A stretch of DNA of 64,000 bases from Cynocephalus volans (GCF_027409185.1 NC_084464.1:47591095-47655094), one strand, 5' to 3'; positions 1 to 11,882 are shown, numbered from the stretch's first letter. Translations and numbers: made by a program. The notes: generated by a model from the sequence alone, not told the origin.

Positions 1-870
1 GAGCTGGCTCTCCTTGCCTGTGCTGCCCTCTCCTCCTTCCCTTGGTGCCCCCATCCCTCCACCGTTTTGCCTGGATCCACAAGTTGAATAGTAGATGCCT
101 AATGCCAAGGCATGAATTAATGGATCACGAGCAGAATCCCCCTGCATGTCTCCCCAGGGGTCCTGAAATTCCACTACTGGAGAGCCACTCTTTGGTGTTA
201 AGCATTGCTCCCTCCTTTGTAAGGTGTGAACTCCCCTGGCCAGCATAACCTATTGGGCTGTTCCTCCCTTATGCCCAGGAAGAAACAATCAATCTGATCT
301 CTTCTCTCCCTTCTTGCTCTGGCCCCATTGTGGATGGGCTATGTGATGTTGAACAAATTGTTTTACTTCCCCAAGCCTCCATTCCCTCATCCACAAGATG
401 GGGATAATAATCATACTTCGTAAGATGGCTGTGAAGACTGAGATATAGATACATATTAGGGGAATATCTTATTTTACAGGTGAGGAAACTGAGGCACAGA
501 GATGGGGAACGACATAAAAAGTACAGCTCAGACCCAGCTCTAGTTCCTTCCAGCACACACTATCCCCACCCCCCCTCCTCCCACCAGGGTGTGGAAGCTG
601 AGGCTGGGGAGAGATGTGGAAGGTTGAGGGATCCCTGAACACAATTTCCATTGAGGGCTTGGCTGGGGTGCCCAGACCTTAGCGAGGCTTTGTGTGTGGA
701 GGTGACCTGCTGGCACCCCCTCTGTCCTGCCACAGCCCTCCCCACACTACTCAGGGCCAAGCACAAAAGAAGGGGACAGACAGCAGCCCTCAAAGTGGCC
801 AATCCCAGCCCTGGGGAAGATTGCTGAGCTGGAGGCTGCTGCAGGGTTGCTATGGCAACACCACGGCTGC
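1..870. other. BNIP5 intron or 3' region; no supported exon
   Basis: The minus strand was read for an acceptor in the right phase to continue BNIP5. One weak possibility follows GTGGATCCAG near 72, which stays open to the window edge but resembles nothing known to me. MIR-derived sequence lies at about 340-450 (plus) and 465-530 (minus). The remainder looks like unique sequence. Confidence 0.5.
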
Positions 871-874
871 TCAC

Positions 875-1115
875 CAAGGCTGTTGGAGATGGAGGGCCGA
901 TGGCCACCAACACACAGGGGCAGAAAATTGGGCCTCCTGGGCAGCCGGGTCTCTGGGCTGGAGACATCTGCAGCCCCCACTCTCTTGGACTCTTCAGAGC
1001 CATGTTTCTTAAGAGAAAAGGCTCTCTTGAGGCTGGACTTTTTCTCTTGGGATTTCTTCCTGGAGGCTGGTGCTGGATTTTGGGGAGCCCCCTCTGTCTG
1101 AAGGGCTTGAAGTTG
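875..1115 (-). CDS. BNIP5: BNIP5 fourth coding exon, last one identified in the window
   Basis: The exon starts after a pyrimidine-rich CCCCCACAG acceptor at 1116 in phase 0 and ends before GTGAGC at 874, leaving one base (phase 1). It encodes [20 protein letters not shown] followed by a Lys/Ser-rich stretch with KRAFSLKK, a possible basophilic kinase or 14-3-3-type site (inference). The frame then requires another exon downstream. None was convincing in 1-870, which holds two MIR fragments and GC-rich unique sequence. Confidence 0.8.
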
Positions 1116-4100
1116 CTGTGGGGGAGAGGAGAGAGACTGAGTCAGGCCCCTGACCTTGAGGAGAGGGGAAAGTCCCCAGAAGCCGTTGAAGCACAATCAT
1201 GGTATTGTGGTTGTGCAAGCTGCGGGGTGGCCCCAGGGAGGGGGGTGACAGAGCACAGAGCAGGGGAGGACTAAGCTCTGGAGGAGGCTTCAGGGAGGGG
1301 CAGACTGGAGCTGGGCCTGGAAGGACAGGTGGGGCTTGACAGTGGAGGAGAAGGAGAAGGCAGGGTGCCCTGGGATCTGCACAGACAGTCTGTTCCTCAC
1401 CTTTTCTTCCCACTCGTCTCCCTCTTTTTTGAGCAATTCCACTATCATCTGGATGATAGCATCCTCTAGAAGAAAGCAAATGCAACTGGTTACTCTTTCT
1501 ACATGATTATCTTGGACTTCTGAGACCAACTTGGTCTTTCTATGTTAAAATAGCTTCTTAGGCCACAGAAGGGAGGAAAAGCACCACATCCCAGGGGCTG
1601 GTCCTTCTGACAGAGGGTTGGAAGATCCATCAGGAAAGAGTACTAAGCTAAAGCATGACCATTTATGCAAGAAATTTCAGGTTAGACCTCCAAGCATCCA
1701 ATTTTTGTCTCACTATTTCCTTTGAACTTCACAGATCTATGAACATCTACTCTGGGTTCAGGAAGCTGTGTGACCTTAGGTAAGTCTCTTAGCCTCTCTG
1801 GGCCTTCATCTCTTTCCCTGTGAAATGTGGATCATAATCCCTGTCCCACCTCCCTCAGAAGGCTGTAAGGCCATCAGCTGAGGAACTGGGCTTAGAAACA
1901 CTTTGCAAGGCTCATGCTGATCTACCAACCTGCAAAATTCCAGTGGGGAAAACGGTGAATACCTGGCCTAAGTAAGGTGGAGAATGGAAGGACGTCAGCA
2001 GGCATGACACAGAGAGAGCCTGCCACATTGGCGCTTCAACCACACTCCCAAGTCTTCATGGAGAAGCCACAAACAACAGAAGTGGTTTCCTTTGATACCC
2101 CAGTCAACCTATTCAAGGTCAATGTGCCCAGACTGTCCTCTGCTAGTTGCCAGCTGATCAGCTTACACCAAACGAGATGCAAACAAGATTCCCTGTTCCC
2201 AGGCTGACTGTGGGTTTGTTTATTTGTTTTTAATTCCTCCCCCCTCCCCCCACTTCCCTCTCATGGCTTCCCTGTTTGGCTTTTGTTCCTTGACTCAGTC
2301 TACCAGCTGATTCTCTCTCATGAGAAAATAATCAGCTGTAAAATAACGAAATATCCTGCAAAATAACTAACTAAATGCCTTTTAGTTATTCTTCGACAGA
2401 CACATAGCTTCTCCAATTTCATATCTTTGAAAATACGTCCATTTTTTAACAGCGAATTAGATGAATAGGGTATTGTTATTAATTTATTCAAAGCAATCAT
2501 GGTATTGTGGTTGTGTGTTAAGCTGTCTTTAGTTCTTGGAGATGCCTGTTTAAGTGTTTAGGGATGAAGCATCACTTTACCCCCAAATGGGTTAATAACA
2601 AAATTATATACACATACGTATGAAGCAAACCGGCAGACTGTTAACCATTGTGAGTGGGCAAGTGTGCATTGAAATATTCTTTTCACTCTTCTACATATTT
2701 TTTAAAGTAAAATAAATTTTAAAAGACCAAAAATAAAAGTCTCATTACCATTAACACATAGGGCAGCAGCCTTTCCAATTCCTGAGACCCCTTCTGTGAA
2801 ATTTGTAAATAAGTCAACATGGCTACATGCACCAGATGAGGCAGGAAAGATCAGTGCACGTATTTTGAGAGTCCCCTTCAAGGTCTCAGCAATCCTCCAG
2901 AGCAATCCACCTGGATAGTAACAGCTACCCCCGGCGCAAGCAAGGACACTAGAGATTCTGACTCACCATCAGGCTTTTTGAGTTCCTCTTCTTGCTGGTG
3001 GCCTGTGGCTTGGGGAGAAACGTCTGACACTCCAGCACCATCCCCTTCAATGAGAAAAGCCTGATAATCAGAACGTTCTCCACCTGGAACACATACAAGC
3101 GAGTGGGTGTGTGGGTGTGTCAGTGACATTCTTCTAACTTTGTTAATCAACACAAGAAAACAGCACAGAATTCACAACGCAACAGGCACTACTGTAGCCA
3201 ACTCTGGGCTTAACCAAACAATCAGAAACCCGCCAAGGTTTTGATTTGAGACGAGGCTGCCTCGGCCCAGGCACCTCTCTTAGCTCCACCCCCCCTCCCC
3301 ATGCCCCCCAATCCTGGAGCTTCCTTGGGTCTCTTCTCCTCATCAAAAGCACAGTGAGTTTTGAGTGCTGTAGAGCAAAGCTCTCTCCCTCCAGGTGCCA
3401 GTGGGCCATTCAACCCCACAATCCTAGGAGTCAGAATGGGAAAGCACCTTGGGAACCAGCTCCCTCATTTTACAAATGAGGAATCAAAGGTTCAGAGGGG
3501 GCAGCCACTTGCTCGAGGTCACACAGCAAGTTTATTCCTGATGGAGCCAAGTCCAGAACCAAGGTCTAGAACCAGGACGCCAGCAGCCACATATGGACCA
3601 GTGTGGGGGAGCTCCCTCCTCTCCTCTCTCCCTGCTTTCCCATTTCTCCTAGGTCTGTGCTCCTCAAACCGGAGTACTTAACAGCAGCTACTGTGTACTG
3701 AGCACTTTCCACACAGGCCACGGCCACCCCGTGACACAGTAGCTATTTTAGCTCCATTTTATCAGTGAAAACAATCAAGGCTCAGAGAGGAAAGCTGGTG
3801 GCCCCAAGCCACAGCTAGTGAATGGTGGCGCCGCAAGTGGTTGACCTCTGGCTCCTGGCCACAGTGCCGTTCTACCTCAAAGAAATGCCACAGTGGTGCT
3901 GTCCCTGACAGCTTCCATGTCCCCTCTACTGAAAGGCTTGAGGAGCAAGCTTAGAGCAGCCTGGCCCTTTGGGGTGGGGCAGTGGAGTGACATCAGAACA
4001 GTGGGGATTGCTCACCCCTGTGAGCCGGGCCTGGGTCATCCTCCGCCAAGCACAAGGCAGCAGCCGTCACTTGGCCTCCAGCCCCCTTGGTTTCCTTGGC

Positions 4101-4619
4101 AACATGCTTCTTGTGACCATGTTTGTTGCAGCAGGCCTTCTTGTCGTGGGCTTTCTTCCCGAGGGCTGGCTCCCCTGGTGCCTCGGGGGGCTCTGTGGGC
4201 TGGGGGAGGCCCTCCCTCCCCTTTGGCCTTCTGCTGCCCTTCTCTTTGGGCTCCTCAGGGCCTGTCCTCAGGAAGAAGTTCAGCAAGGTCTTCAGCCACC
4301 CCTGCTGGGCCCATCTCTGGGCCTTGTCCTTCTTGATGTCTTGTGGGGGCCTCTGCTCACTGGGGAGAAACTCCCTTGCCTCCCCTAGAGCGAGGGTTGC
4401 CTCCTGGGTGACCTGATCCTCTGCAGACTGAGCTGGGCTCTCAGTGCATCTGGCCCTATCGCTGGCCGTTTGGCGAAGTGACCTCCTGGAGGAGCCAGTG
4501 GTCAGGGAGAGGCACCGGCAGTTGCACGACTCCGAGTCGCTCCTGGGGATCTGCGACTTGTCCAGAGACTCAGCTCTCCTCTCTGCCAGAGGCTTCCTCA
4601 GGCCCTGCTGATTCTCCAT
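875..4619 (-). CDS. BNIP5: BNIP5 (C6orf222), BH3-motif protein; partial, four coding exons, 3' end outside window
   Basis: Four exons (4619-4016, 3083-2967, 1465-1401, 1115-875) join with consistent phases 1, 1, 0, 1 and give about 342 residues from ATG. Human BNIP5 is, from memory, about 650 residues, so the C-terminal part is probably beyond the left edge; I found no convincing terminal exon in 1-870. What is seen: a basic, low-complexity protein with a Cys cluster near residues 32-36, an amphipathic hydrophobic stretch near 108-118, a Lys/His-rich segment near 155-180, a BH3 motif at 244-257 and a Lys/Ser-rich tail near 280-300. No signal peptide or membrane segment is visible. Family knowledge: the BH3 peptide of human BNIP5 binds BCL2-family proteins and has been reported to activate BAK; the full-length role is poorly known. 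Gene order with ETV7 and PXT1 supports the name. The promoter and any noncoding first exon were not found. Confidence 0.88.
1401..1465 (-). CDS. BNIP5: BNIP5 BH3 exon
   Basis: This short 65-base exon starts after TTTCTTCTAG and ends before GTGAGG (phase 1 to phase 0). It encodes [20 protein letters not shown], an amphipathic helix with the BH3 core L-x-x-x-G-D (Leu252, Gly256, Asp257). BH3 helices insert into the groove of BCL2-family proteins such as BCL-XL or BAK. The conserved Leu and the Gly-Asp pair are intact, so binding competence looks preserved. Nearly the whole motif is on this one exon. Confidence 0.87.
1745..1880 (+). repeat. MIR SINE fragment
   Basis: The core pattern of MIR is visible: GCTGTGTGACCTTAGGTAAG, then CTTAGCCTCTCTGGGCC, then CCTGTGAAATGTGGATCATA. 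It lies in the BNIP5 intron between the BH3 exon and the exon at 2967-3083. Confidence 0.75.
2967..3083 (-). CDS. BNIP5: BNIP5 second coding exon
   Basis: This 117-base exon (39 codons, phase 1 to phase 1) lies between a TGTGTTCCAG acceptor and a GTGAGT donor. It encodes an acidic, polar segment with the pattern GERSDYQAF and ending [11 protein letters not shown]. The single leftover G at each junction gives Gly at the first join and Glu at the second. No domain is recognised. A symmetric exon could be skipped without shifting the frame. Confidence 0.8.
3425..3830 (-). repeat. Two MIR fragments
   Basis: Two reverse MIR copies lie in the BNIP5 intron. The first (about 3425-3560) has CATTTTACAAATGAGGAATC and GAGGTCACACAGCAAG. 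The second (about 3690-3830) has GTACTGAGCACTTTCCACAC and CATTTTATCAGTGAAAAC. A GC-rich unique spacer separates them. Confidence 0.7.
4016..4619 (-). CDS. BNIP5: BNIP5 first coding exon
   Basis: The exon starts at 4623 after a TTGTAG acceptor, so four bases of 5'UTR precede the ATG at 4619. It ends at 4016 before a strong GTGAGC donor. It has 201 codons plus one base (phase 1). An earlier GT donor at 4070 would end in phase 0, which does not fit the next exon, so the 4016 donor was chosen. The protein begins [20 protein letters not shown], carries SCNCRC at 31-36 and [21 protein letters not shown]-like sequence near 107-127, then a Lys/His-rich stretch. It closely resembles the N-terminus of human BNIP5 as I remember it. 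Confidence 0.88.
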
Positions 4620-4623
4620 TGGG

Positions 4624-7600
4624 CTACAACCAAAACAAACAGCTCCCTTAGCAGAGGCCCACTGGCAACTGCCCTGGTGGCTAGCAGTGCTGACCGGTGG
4701 GCCCACTCACCCTGCCCCTGTACGCCTGTGCCTTATACGGAAATGGACTAATGTTCTTGAAAGCCTCACAGGCTGGCTGCCTTACAGTTGTGCTTCTGAA
4801 ATACAGTGCAGGGTAGGAGAAGGAGAAGAAATTATAAAGGAAAATATTTGTCTTTGTTCCCATTTATTTCTTTCAGTAAACACTGAATAAGCACCCACTA
4901 TTCACCAGGAATTATGCTTGGTGCTGGGGTTATAATCATGAACAAGATGCAATGTGCACCCTCGCAGAGAACGTTCTGGTCTTCAGATGGGCAAGAATGG
5001 GGATGTGAGTACCTGGGAATGACAGTGATGCTCCAGTCCCCCGCTACCTGCTTTCTCTTTAGAAGCACATGATCTTAAGATAAATTTAGGTTGAAGGACT
5101 ATTTGATTTTAAGATCACAGTAAGGTGAGCCACAAATGTTTTGTGAACAGCTTCTGGGTTCTCTCTGCTTTTTCTGTATGTCCCTGTGGTCAGGGCAAAT
5201 AGAATGGTGTTGGCAGAGAAGCTGTTCAATAACAGAAGCACAAAACCAGCCGAACACACAGGACACCCTTGTTCATCTCAGCCCCTCTTCCTGCGATAGG
5301 GTGGCTGGAGGTGGCCCATGCAGGGAGGGCCGGGGCGTCCTCGCCAGCTAACGGGAGGAGAGGCGCAGTGATCTTTTAAAAAGCTGTCATCGCTATGGAA
5401 ACGGTTTTCACCATTGCTGATGGCCGCAGTATCCTCCTACCACTGCTGCTTCCCATCAGAACACCAACACAATTCCACCAGCAAATGGTTTGCCTTCTTG
5501 ATATTTTTTCAAGAAAACTGCCTTGATTTGGCCAGCCCCTCCCTGGAATAACCAGTGCCCTGAGCCCAGAGGGAGGCGTGAGCAGCAGTGGCTGCAGCCC
5601 CAGCCCCAGCCCCAGCAGGGAGAGGGCAGGATGGGGGCATGCAGCCTTAGCTATCCCGGCGTTTCCCCAACCAAGAGAGATTCCAGGATCTCCCAAGGCC
5701 TCCTGATTCCAAATCCAGTGACCTCGTCCCATTCCTCATCCTCCCCAAAGGTGCCGCAGCATTGGACACCACATTCACTTCCTTCTTGTGACCCCTTCCT
5801 CTCTAGGCGGCTGTGACTAAGCTCAGCCCAGCTCTCCCCCTATCTCTCTAGCTGCTCCTCCTCTGGAGTATGTTAAACATTCTGTCTTCCAAGTCTAGGC
5901 CAGGGATTGAGAGTGTGTGGCTGGCCAGAGAGGGCAAATCCACCCACCTCCAGGGACACCTGAAAACCCCTCTCTGTGGATGGTGGGCCCTCAGATTGAT
6001 GAAGTCACTAACCCTTGAGAAGATTGTGCTTTAATATTAACAATGTCCCCTATTCTATATGTGCCAAAATTAAACCTTTCTAGACTTTTTGAGTGCAAAA
6101 TTCTTCTTATCCAGATTTCACCAAAGCAAGACTTCCTTTTTCCTTCTTCTTTTTTCTTGTTTTTTTCCCAAGGTGCCCACCCATGTTTGGCCTGACTGTT
6201 GGGGAATCCCACTCTGTCCAGTCACCCCAAGATGGCAGCAGACCATTGTTGCATGGAAACCCCGCTGTTCTTGTAAATTTATTTATTGCCTTGGCAGAAA
6301 GTGGATTTTAGAGCCAAGTTCAAATTAGCTCAGAAATTCCCAAGTGATCTACAGATCACGGGACTTCTGATAAGACATGACAAACCAGAGAAAGCACGTG
6401 AGGCTGACCCTGGAGAAGGAAGTTTGCCTACTTTTCCCAAGTAAGTTGCTGTGTTTGGTCTACTTTCTAAATTGTATGCTGACCTCATTTATGTACTTTT
6501 CTCTTATGTAATCATCTGGCCGTGTTATTCTGTAACTGATCTAACAACTTTCATAGCAATATTATGCCACACCCCCTCTCCACTCCTAAACTTCATACAA
6601 CAGATATTTATTTAACAAGGAGCCAACCTGCTACACACTCACACCAGCTGCTCTGCAGGAGAGTGTGTGACACACACGTGTGGAACCACAGTCAACACCC
6701 ATGGACACCCCTGTGTCACAGGAACACACACATGCACACTGAGACCTACACGGACTCAGAACACCCTGCATGTATCTTGTCCCAAGTGTAAGGGAATAAT
6801 TACATGACCAAGGTCATAATTGTTGCTTGCCATCAGCCCTCCCTAAGTTCCATGAGAGAAGACCAAGCCAGTGTGGTTCCCTGCTGAGTGCCAGGGCCTG
6901 GGAGGCTCTCAGTGTTTGTGAACAAATAAACAATACACAGATGTGCACAAACCACCTTAATGCTGCCACACCCGTCCAGAGAACACGTTCATCTACATTA
7001 TCTCCTATAAACTTTGCCACGTACCTGTGAATCAGACAGGCTAACCCTGGGAATCTGAGGCTCTGAACCGTTAAGACATTTGACCAGAAGCGGAGAGATG
7101 GAACACGAATCCACTTCTCCAGATCTAAATCTATCTTCTCTCTCCTACACCGAATGGCCTCCTGTAAATATGGTCACACACATGCACATGTGCACATGCA
7201 CAGACGTACAGGGGAGCAAATCTGCTCTTTCACATCGATGGAGATTACTACATCCACACACACACACATCGTGAGCTGTGCACAGGTCCTCATGTACTCG
7301 GTATAGACACCTGTGCCCCAGAGGCAGACTGTGAACACAGGGCAGCTCACAGAACCCTGGGCAGGAAGCCAGCTGGAGGCACAAGGCTGCACCCTGAGCT
7401 CATGGCCTTCTTCTCATGGCATAGGCAGTCCCACGGTCATTGGCCATCGTTCGCACTCAGTACCCCCAGGGGTGCGAGCCGTGCCTGGCCGAGCCCAACC
7501 CTCCAACCTGGGCTCCTGTGTTGGGGCAGCTCCCACCTGCATCTCTCCCCTCCCCACAAACAGAGTAGTGAGGGGCTCCCAGAGGACTGGAGAAGGGGCA

Positions 7601-8700
7601 AAGCAGGCATCTCTTCCCTCTCCACAGGACCCATTGTCCCATGTCCACCTCCAGGCTTCAGATGGTAACAATTCAGTCAGATGGTAACCCCTCTCTTTTG
7701 TGGGGTCCCTAATAGGTTCCTAGAGTTAAAGGGACCTGAGAAGTACCTAGCCTCTTCCTGTAGTATGGGAATCCTTTATGCCACGTTCCTAGCAGGTAGA
7801 CTTGCAAGCTCTGCTGGATTACTTCCTGCAGTGGGAACTCACCAACTTCAAGGCAGAACGTTCCACTATGGCCAGCCTGGATTCTAAGCAAAGTCCACCG
7901 TAGGCTGAGCTGAAGTTGGTGGTGGCGGTATCCTTCATACACCTGAGGGCAGGTCACCTCACCTGTTGGGTCCTCTCTGTTCCAGCCCATCACCCCGATT
8001 GCCCAGGTCTCTCGGTGGTCCCTCAAACAACATTGTGTCTCAACCCACCACATGCCTGGACACCCTTCCCTAGATATTCCCGAGTTGGTCCTTATGCACT
8101 TAACGTGAGACCCAGGCATGGATGGACAGAGAGCTCCAGCCAGGTCCTGACATCTGGAGCCCCACAACACCTGCATTAACACAGCCTTGGGTCATAGGAG
8201 TCCTTTGAGAAGCCACATGGCACTGGTGGAAATGTGGGCTCTGCCTGAGCTCAGTGTAAAAAGGTGGAGTTTGACCATTTGCCTGCTCCTTATTGTCACC
8301 GCCAAACACATTGATTACCTTCAGGCACTGTGGGGCAGACTTGAGGTGGGGCAGTGGGGGCGGCTTTCACAAAGCTGAAGATCAGAAACGATCCACATTA
8401 GAGGTTGTGCCCCAGAGGTGCCCCTGCCCCGTCTTGTCCTCTATCTAAGACCACAGACATCAATGCTGCATGAGGAATGGGTCAGGGAGATTAGTTACAA
8501 TCAACCCCGAACCCCCTAAACCCCTGTCAGAGGAAGCAGCAGGCCACCAGAGCTCTTTTCCTAAGATCTTCCTGTCCTTGGGCTAACTTCCAAGAACCCT
8601 AAAAATCATAGAACCTTAATCCAGGCATAGGTAATAACACTTTCTGTTTATATGGAGGTTTCCTTGACTATGTACCTTCACCTAAAGTCTGTCACACCCG
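4624..8700. other. Upstream of BNIP5 exon 2; mostly unique sequence
   Basis: No coding exon could be supported. An L2-like or related fragment lies at about 4861-4980 (CACTATTCACCAGGAATTAT and onward). CA/TG-rich low-complexity stretches are at about 6640-6740 and 7170-7270. Any noncoding BNIP5 first exon and promoter may be here or further right but cannot be recognised by eye. Confidence 0.4.
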
Positions 8701-8724
8701 TCAGGGAAGCCAGCAGGAGAGGTA

Positions 8725-8975
8725 TGTCATGCTGGCCCCATTACACAGATAAGGAAACTAAGGCCCAAGCAAGTGAGGTTCCTTGCTCAGGGTGGCAGCT
8801 AACAAGCAGAGTTGGGACTTGAGTTCAGAGCTTTTAAGTAAAAGTTGGTTCAGAGCTCTTTGAGTGACACCCAGTTGAGCTTTGAACCCTGCTCCCTCTT
8901 TTCAGAGATAAGGAAACTGAGGCCCATGGAGATCCAGCAAATTAGAAGCAGAATTGGGACTGGATTCAGGGTCTG
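8725..8975 (-). repeat. Two adjacent MIR fragments
   Basis: About 8725-8830 and 8880-8975 each contain a reverse MIR signature (ATTACACAGATAAGGAAACT; AGAGATAAGGAAACTGAGGC) followed by the ACAGCTAG-type tail region. They are two copies in the same orientation separated by about 50 bases. Confidence 0.7.
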
Positions 8976-9924
8976 ACTCATGGGTCTATACTCCTTTCTG
9001 GAACCCAAGAGACCTATCCACTGCTCTAGCCCCCAAAGGAGAGGATATTGTTCAACCAACCTCAGACCACAGAAGTCACTCCTGTCCTAGGACACCCTGG
9101 GCTGGAAATTTCAGAGCCGGGTGCTCTGTGCGAGGCACTGCTCCCTGTTGGCTGGAAGTTGTGTTTGATGAGGGAGAGAAGAAGCTGCAATTGCTGCTGG
9201 CAATTTTCAGAACGTCTCAGAAGATGTTTGACTCATATATCACACCTCCCAGGAGCTGAGCTCGTGTGCAGCCAATCTGAGGGCCAAGGGTGGCCCACCT
9301 GCCTCCACCTGCTACCGCCCATCCCAGCACTGCTTCCTGCTCCGCCAGTGAGAGGAGGCTTAGCTCAGCAACCCTGGAAAAAACAGTTTCACTTGACAAC
9401 TTCCTTATTGCACACAAACCCCAATAAGAAACTAATGCTCAGAAAACAACCTTGACCTGGCTGGGGGAAGGCCACTCTGTGGAACTGCAAACAAACCCTT
9501 GCAGGAAATGCAGTCGGGGGGTGTAGTGTGGTTTGTGGGGGGGAGGTGGAGGTAGTTTTATCATCTCCACACCCTCCAGTTCTCTCTGAAGATCAGTGGG
9601 GAGAGAAGACTCTAGAAAGAAACGTCATTTGTGGAATACATATATCCCTTGACCTGGAGACAAAACGTAGGGGAAAGAGCTGATAAGGAGCATATTTTCC
9701 AAGTCCTGCTCCCTGTGGGCAGGGTCACCATGAGTCTTGAAAAAGAAGTCTTAAAAAGTCAGATTTTCACTTTCTGTGGTGTCTTATTTATTTTTTGAGA
9801 GAGTACACACGTGTTTGTAATCAGAAAAGAAAAACTAGTTTTATCTAAATGAAAGTGAAAAAATGTTCTAAATCTTATTTTGGTTAATTCACATGGGGAA
9901 TCATTGCAAAATAAACATGGAACC

Positions 9925-10160
9925 ATCTGCCAGCTGTGTGACCTCAGGCAGGGGACACAATGTCTCTGAGCGTGTTTCTCACTTAAGAAACGAATAGTTA
10001 CCTCAGAAGGTAACTGTAGGGCCAAACATGATGGTGCTTATAAAGAAAAGGAGAAAAATGTAGTGAGTGCCAGACACTTTTCTAAGTCCTTTCTGCATAT
10101 TAACAGTGCTTGGGACTTGGTAAGTGCTCAATAAAGGGAAAATATTTTATTATCGGTAGC
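9925..10160 (+). repeat. MIR-derived sequence
   Basis: CCAGCTGTGTGACCTCAGGC at about 9930 begins a plus-strand MIR-like stretch. A second MIR-end-like piece, GCTTGGGACTTGGTAAGTGC followed by TCAATAAA, is at 10108-10136. The surrounding AT-rich DNA shows no gene. Confidence 0.6.
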
Positions 10161-11134
10161 TTATTTGTTCATTAATTTTGGATCCAGCCATGGGCATTAT
10201 ATTTAGAGAATTTATTAGCCCAGGAGGTAACCCAGGCTTCAAACCAATGTCAAATAACACTCCGTATTTTTCATTTATTTAATGAAACTGTATTTTGTGT
10301 TAACCTCTCCCTCCAGGTGCTGTGTGGACCGTTCGTGCTCTTTCTTGTTCAGAAGTGAATAGGTCCAGCCCAGCCCCTGTGAAGTCCACAGAGTAGATGA
10401 GAAGAGAGAAACACACAGAGAAAATCGTAAAAGCAAGTGGAAAGAAGTGGGAAATTACTGTTTAATGAGTACAGAGTTCCAGTTTGGGAGGATGGAAAAG
10501 TTCTGAAGACGGAGGGTGGAGATGGTTCTACAACAATGTGAATGTACTTAATGCCACTGAACTATATACTTAAAAATGGTTAAAGTGGTCAAGTTTAGGT
10601 CATGTATATTTCATCACAGCAGGAAAAAAAAAAGGCAGATGGAAGGGCCAGGGCAGAGAGCCTCATGGGACGTTGTGCCGGCACCCACCCTGCGCCCAGC
10701 AATCCCACCCTCAGGTGTACACACTCCTAGGGCCTCGCAGGAGGGAGAACCATCACGGGGCAGCTGTCAGCATTCTGTACCTTGTCTTCAGGGGTCCAGA
10801 GGGGCAACCTAGCCCTGTCCTTGGTACCTGTCAAGAGACCAAGTCCTGGGTTGGGAATCTGGGAACAGACTCTGGCAGCTGCCTGTCCTGGTGGCCAGGG
10901 CCAGCTACATGTGTGAGGCCCGGTCCAAAATGAAAATGAAGGGCCGCTTGTTCAAAAAGTATTAAGAATTTGAAGACAGACACAGCAGAGCATTAAACCA
11001 AGTGCCAGGACCTTCTGAGTGCAGGCCCTGTGCGACTGTCCAGGTCTCAAGGCATTAAAAGGGACCCTGATGGGGACAGCTCACCAACGAGTGCTTTGAG
11101 GAAGGATGGCAGAGGGAGGGAGAGAGGGAAATTG

Positions 11135-11598
11135 TGTGGAGGGTATCAACATTAATAAAGCAAATGTAGTTTTAGCAAGGCCACAGCCCTATAGTTTAAG
11201 GTATAGCCTAACTTTTTAGAATTGCACATTGAAATGCTAAGCTTGGGAAAACCAGAAAACTTTCCCAGGACTAAAGTCTCTGTTGTAGATAAAAAAAATT
11301 GTAACACAGCAAAAATGCTTGCTCTAAGGGCAGATGTCCTTGGTGCAGCTAAACCTTATGATGGGAAAGTACAACGATTATCTCTTTGTTCTTTTTGTAA
11401 CCACCTGTGTTCCTTTTCTGTAACTTTGTTGCCTGGAGAATAAAAACTGAGAGAAAACCTCATTCCGGGTTATTTCCTAGGAATCCTGATCTCTTGAAGG
11501 ATTTTCCTGGGAATTAACCCCTTCCGGGCCTCTCACTGCCCTGGAGAAATGGGCTTTGAGTAATTCTTTGCGTCTCCATCCCCCTGGGAGAGGTGACA
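11135..11598 (+). repeat. Solo LTR of an endogenous retrovirus
   Basis: A 464-base element starts TGTGGAGGG and ends GGTGACA, the TG...CA ends of a retroviral LTR. It is flanked on both sides by the 6-base duplication AAATTG (11129-11134 and 11599-11604). An AATAAA polyadenylation signal is at 11439-11444 within GGAGAATAAAAACTGAGAG, giving a plausible R/U5 order on the plus strand. No internal viral genes are next to it, so it is a solo LTR left by recombination. A class I (gammaretrovirus-like) origin is a guess from its general look. Confidence 0.72.
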
Positions 11599-11604
11599 AA
11601 ATTG

Positions 11605-11630
11605 AGAGAGAGAGAGAGAGAGAGAGATTT
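11605..11630. repeat. (GA)n microsatellite
   Basis: A run of about eleven AG units directly follows the right target-site duplication of the solo LTR. Confidence 0.85.
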
Positions 11631-11879
11631 TCTAAAATTTTTGTTTAAGTATAGCATATAGAGAAGTGCACAAATCATTACTGTACAGCTTGATGTATTT
11701 TCACAAAGAGAATAAACCTGTGTAACCGGCATCCAGATTAAGAAACAGAACATGTCCAACCCCCCCGAAGGCCCCTTGTGCCCCTCGTGATTGCCACTGT
11801 CCTGACTTCTAACAGCTTAGTTTTACCTATTTTTAAGGTTTATACAAATGGGAATCAGACTGCATGTCTCTCTCTCTCT

Positions 11880-11882
<3 letters not shown>

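Noticed and set aside
2702-2905. 67-codon minus-strand open frame between BNIP5 exons
   Set aside because: A possible donor exists near 2750 but no acceptor in a matching phase was seen, and the known exons already join without it.
4016-4070. Earlier donor at 4070 for BNIP5 exon 2
   Set aside because: It would leave phase 0, whereas the next exon needs phase 1; the GTGAGC donor at 4015 fits both consensus and phase.
3893-4416. Three overlapping plus-strand open frames of 97-147 codons
   Set aside because: They are antisense shadows of the GC-rich first coding exon of BNIP5.
6640-7275. CA/TG-rich stretch as a repeat array
   Set aside because: It is interrupted low-complexity sequence without a regular unit; no CRISPR-like or satellite structure.
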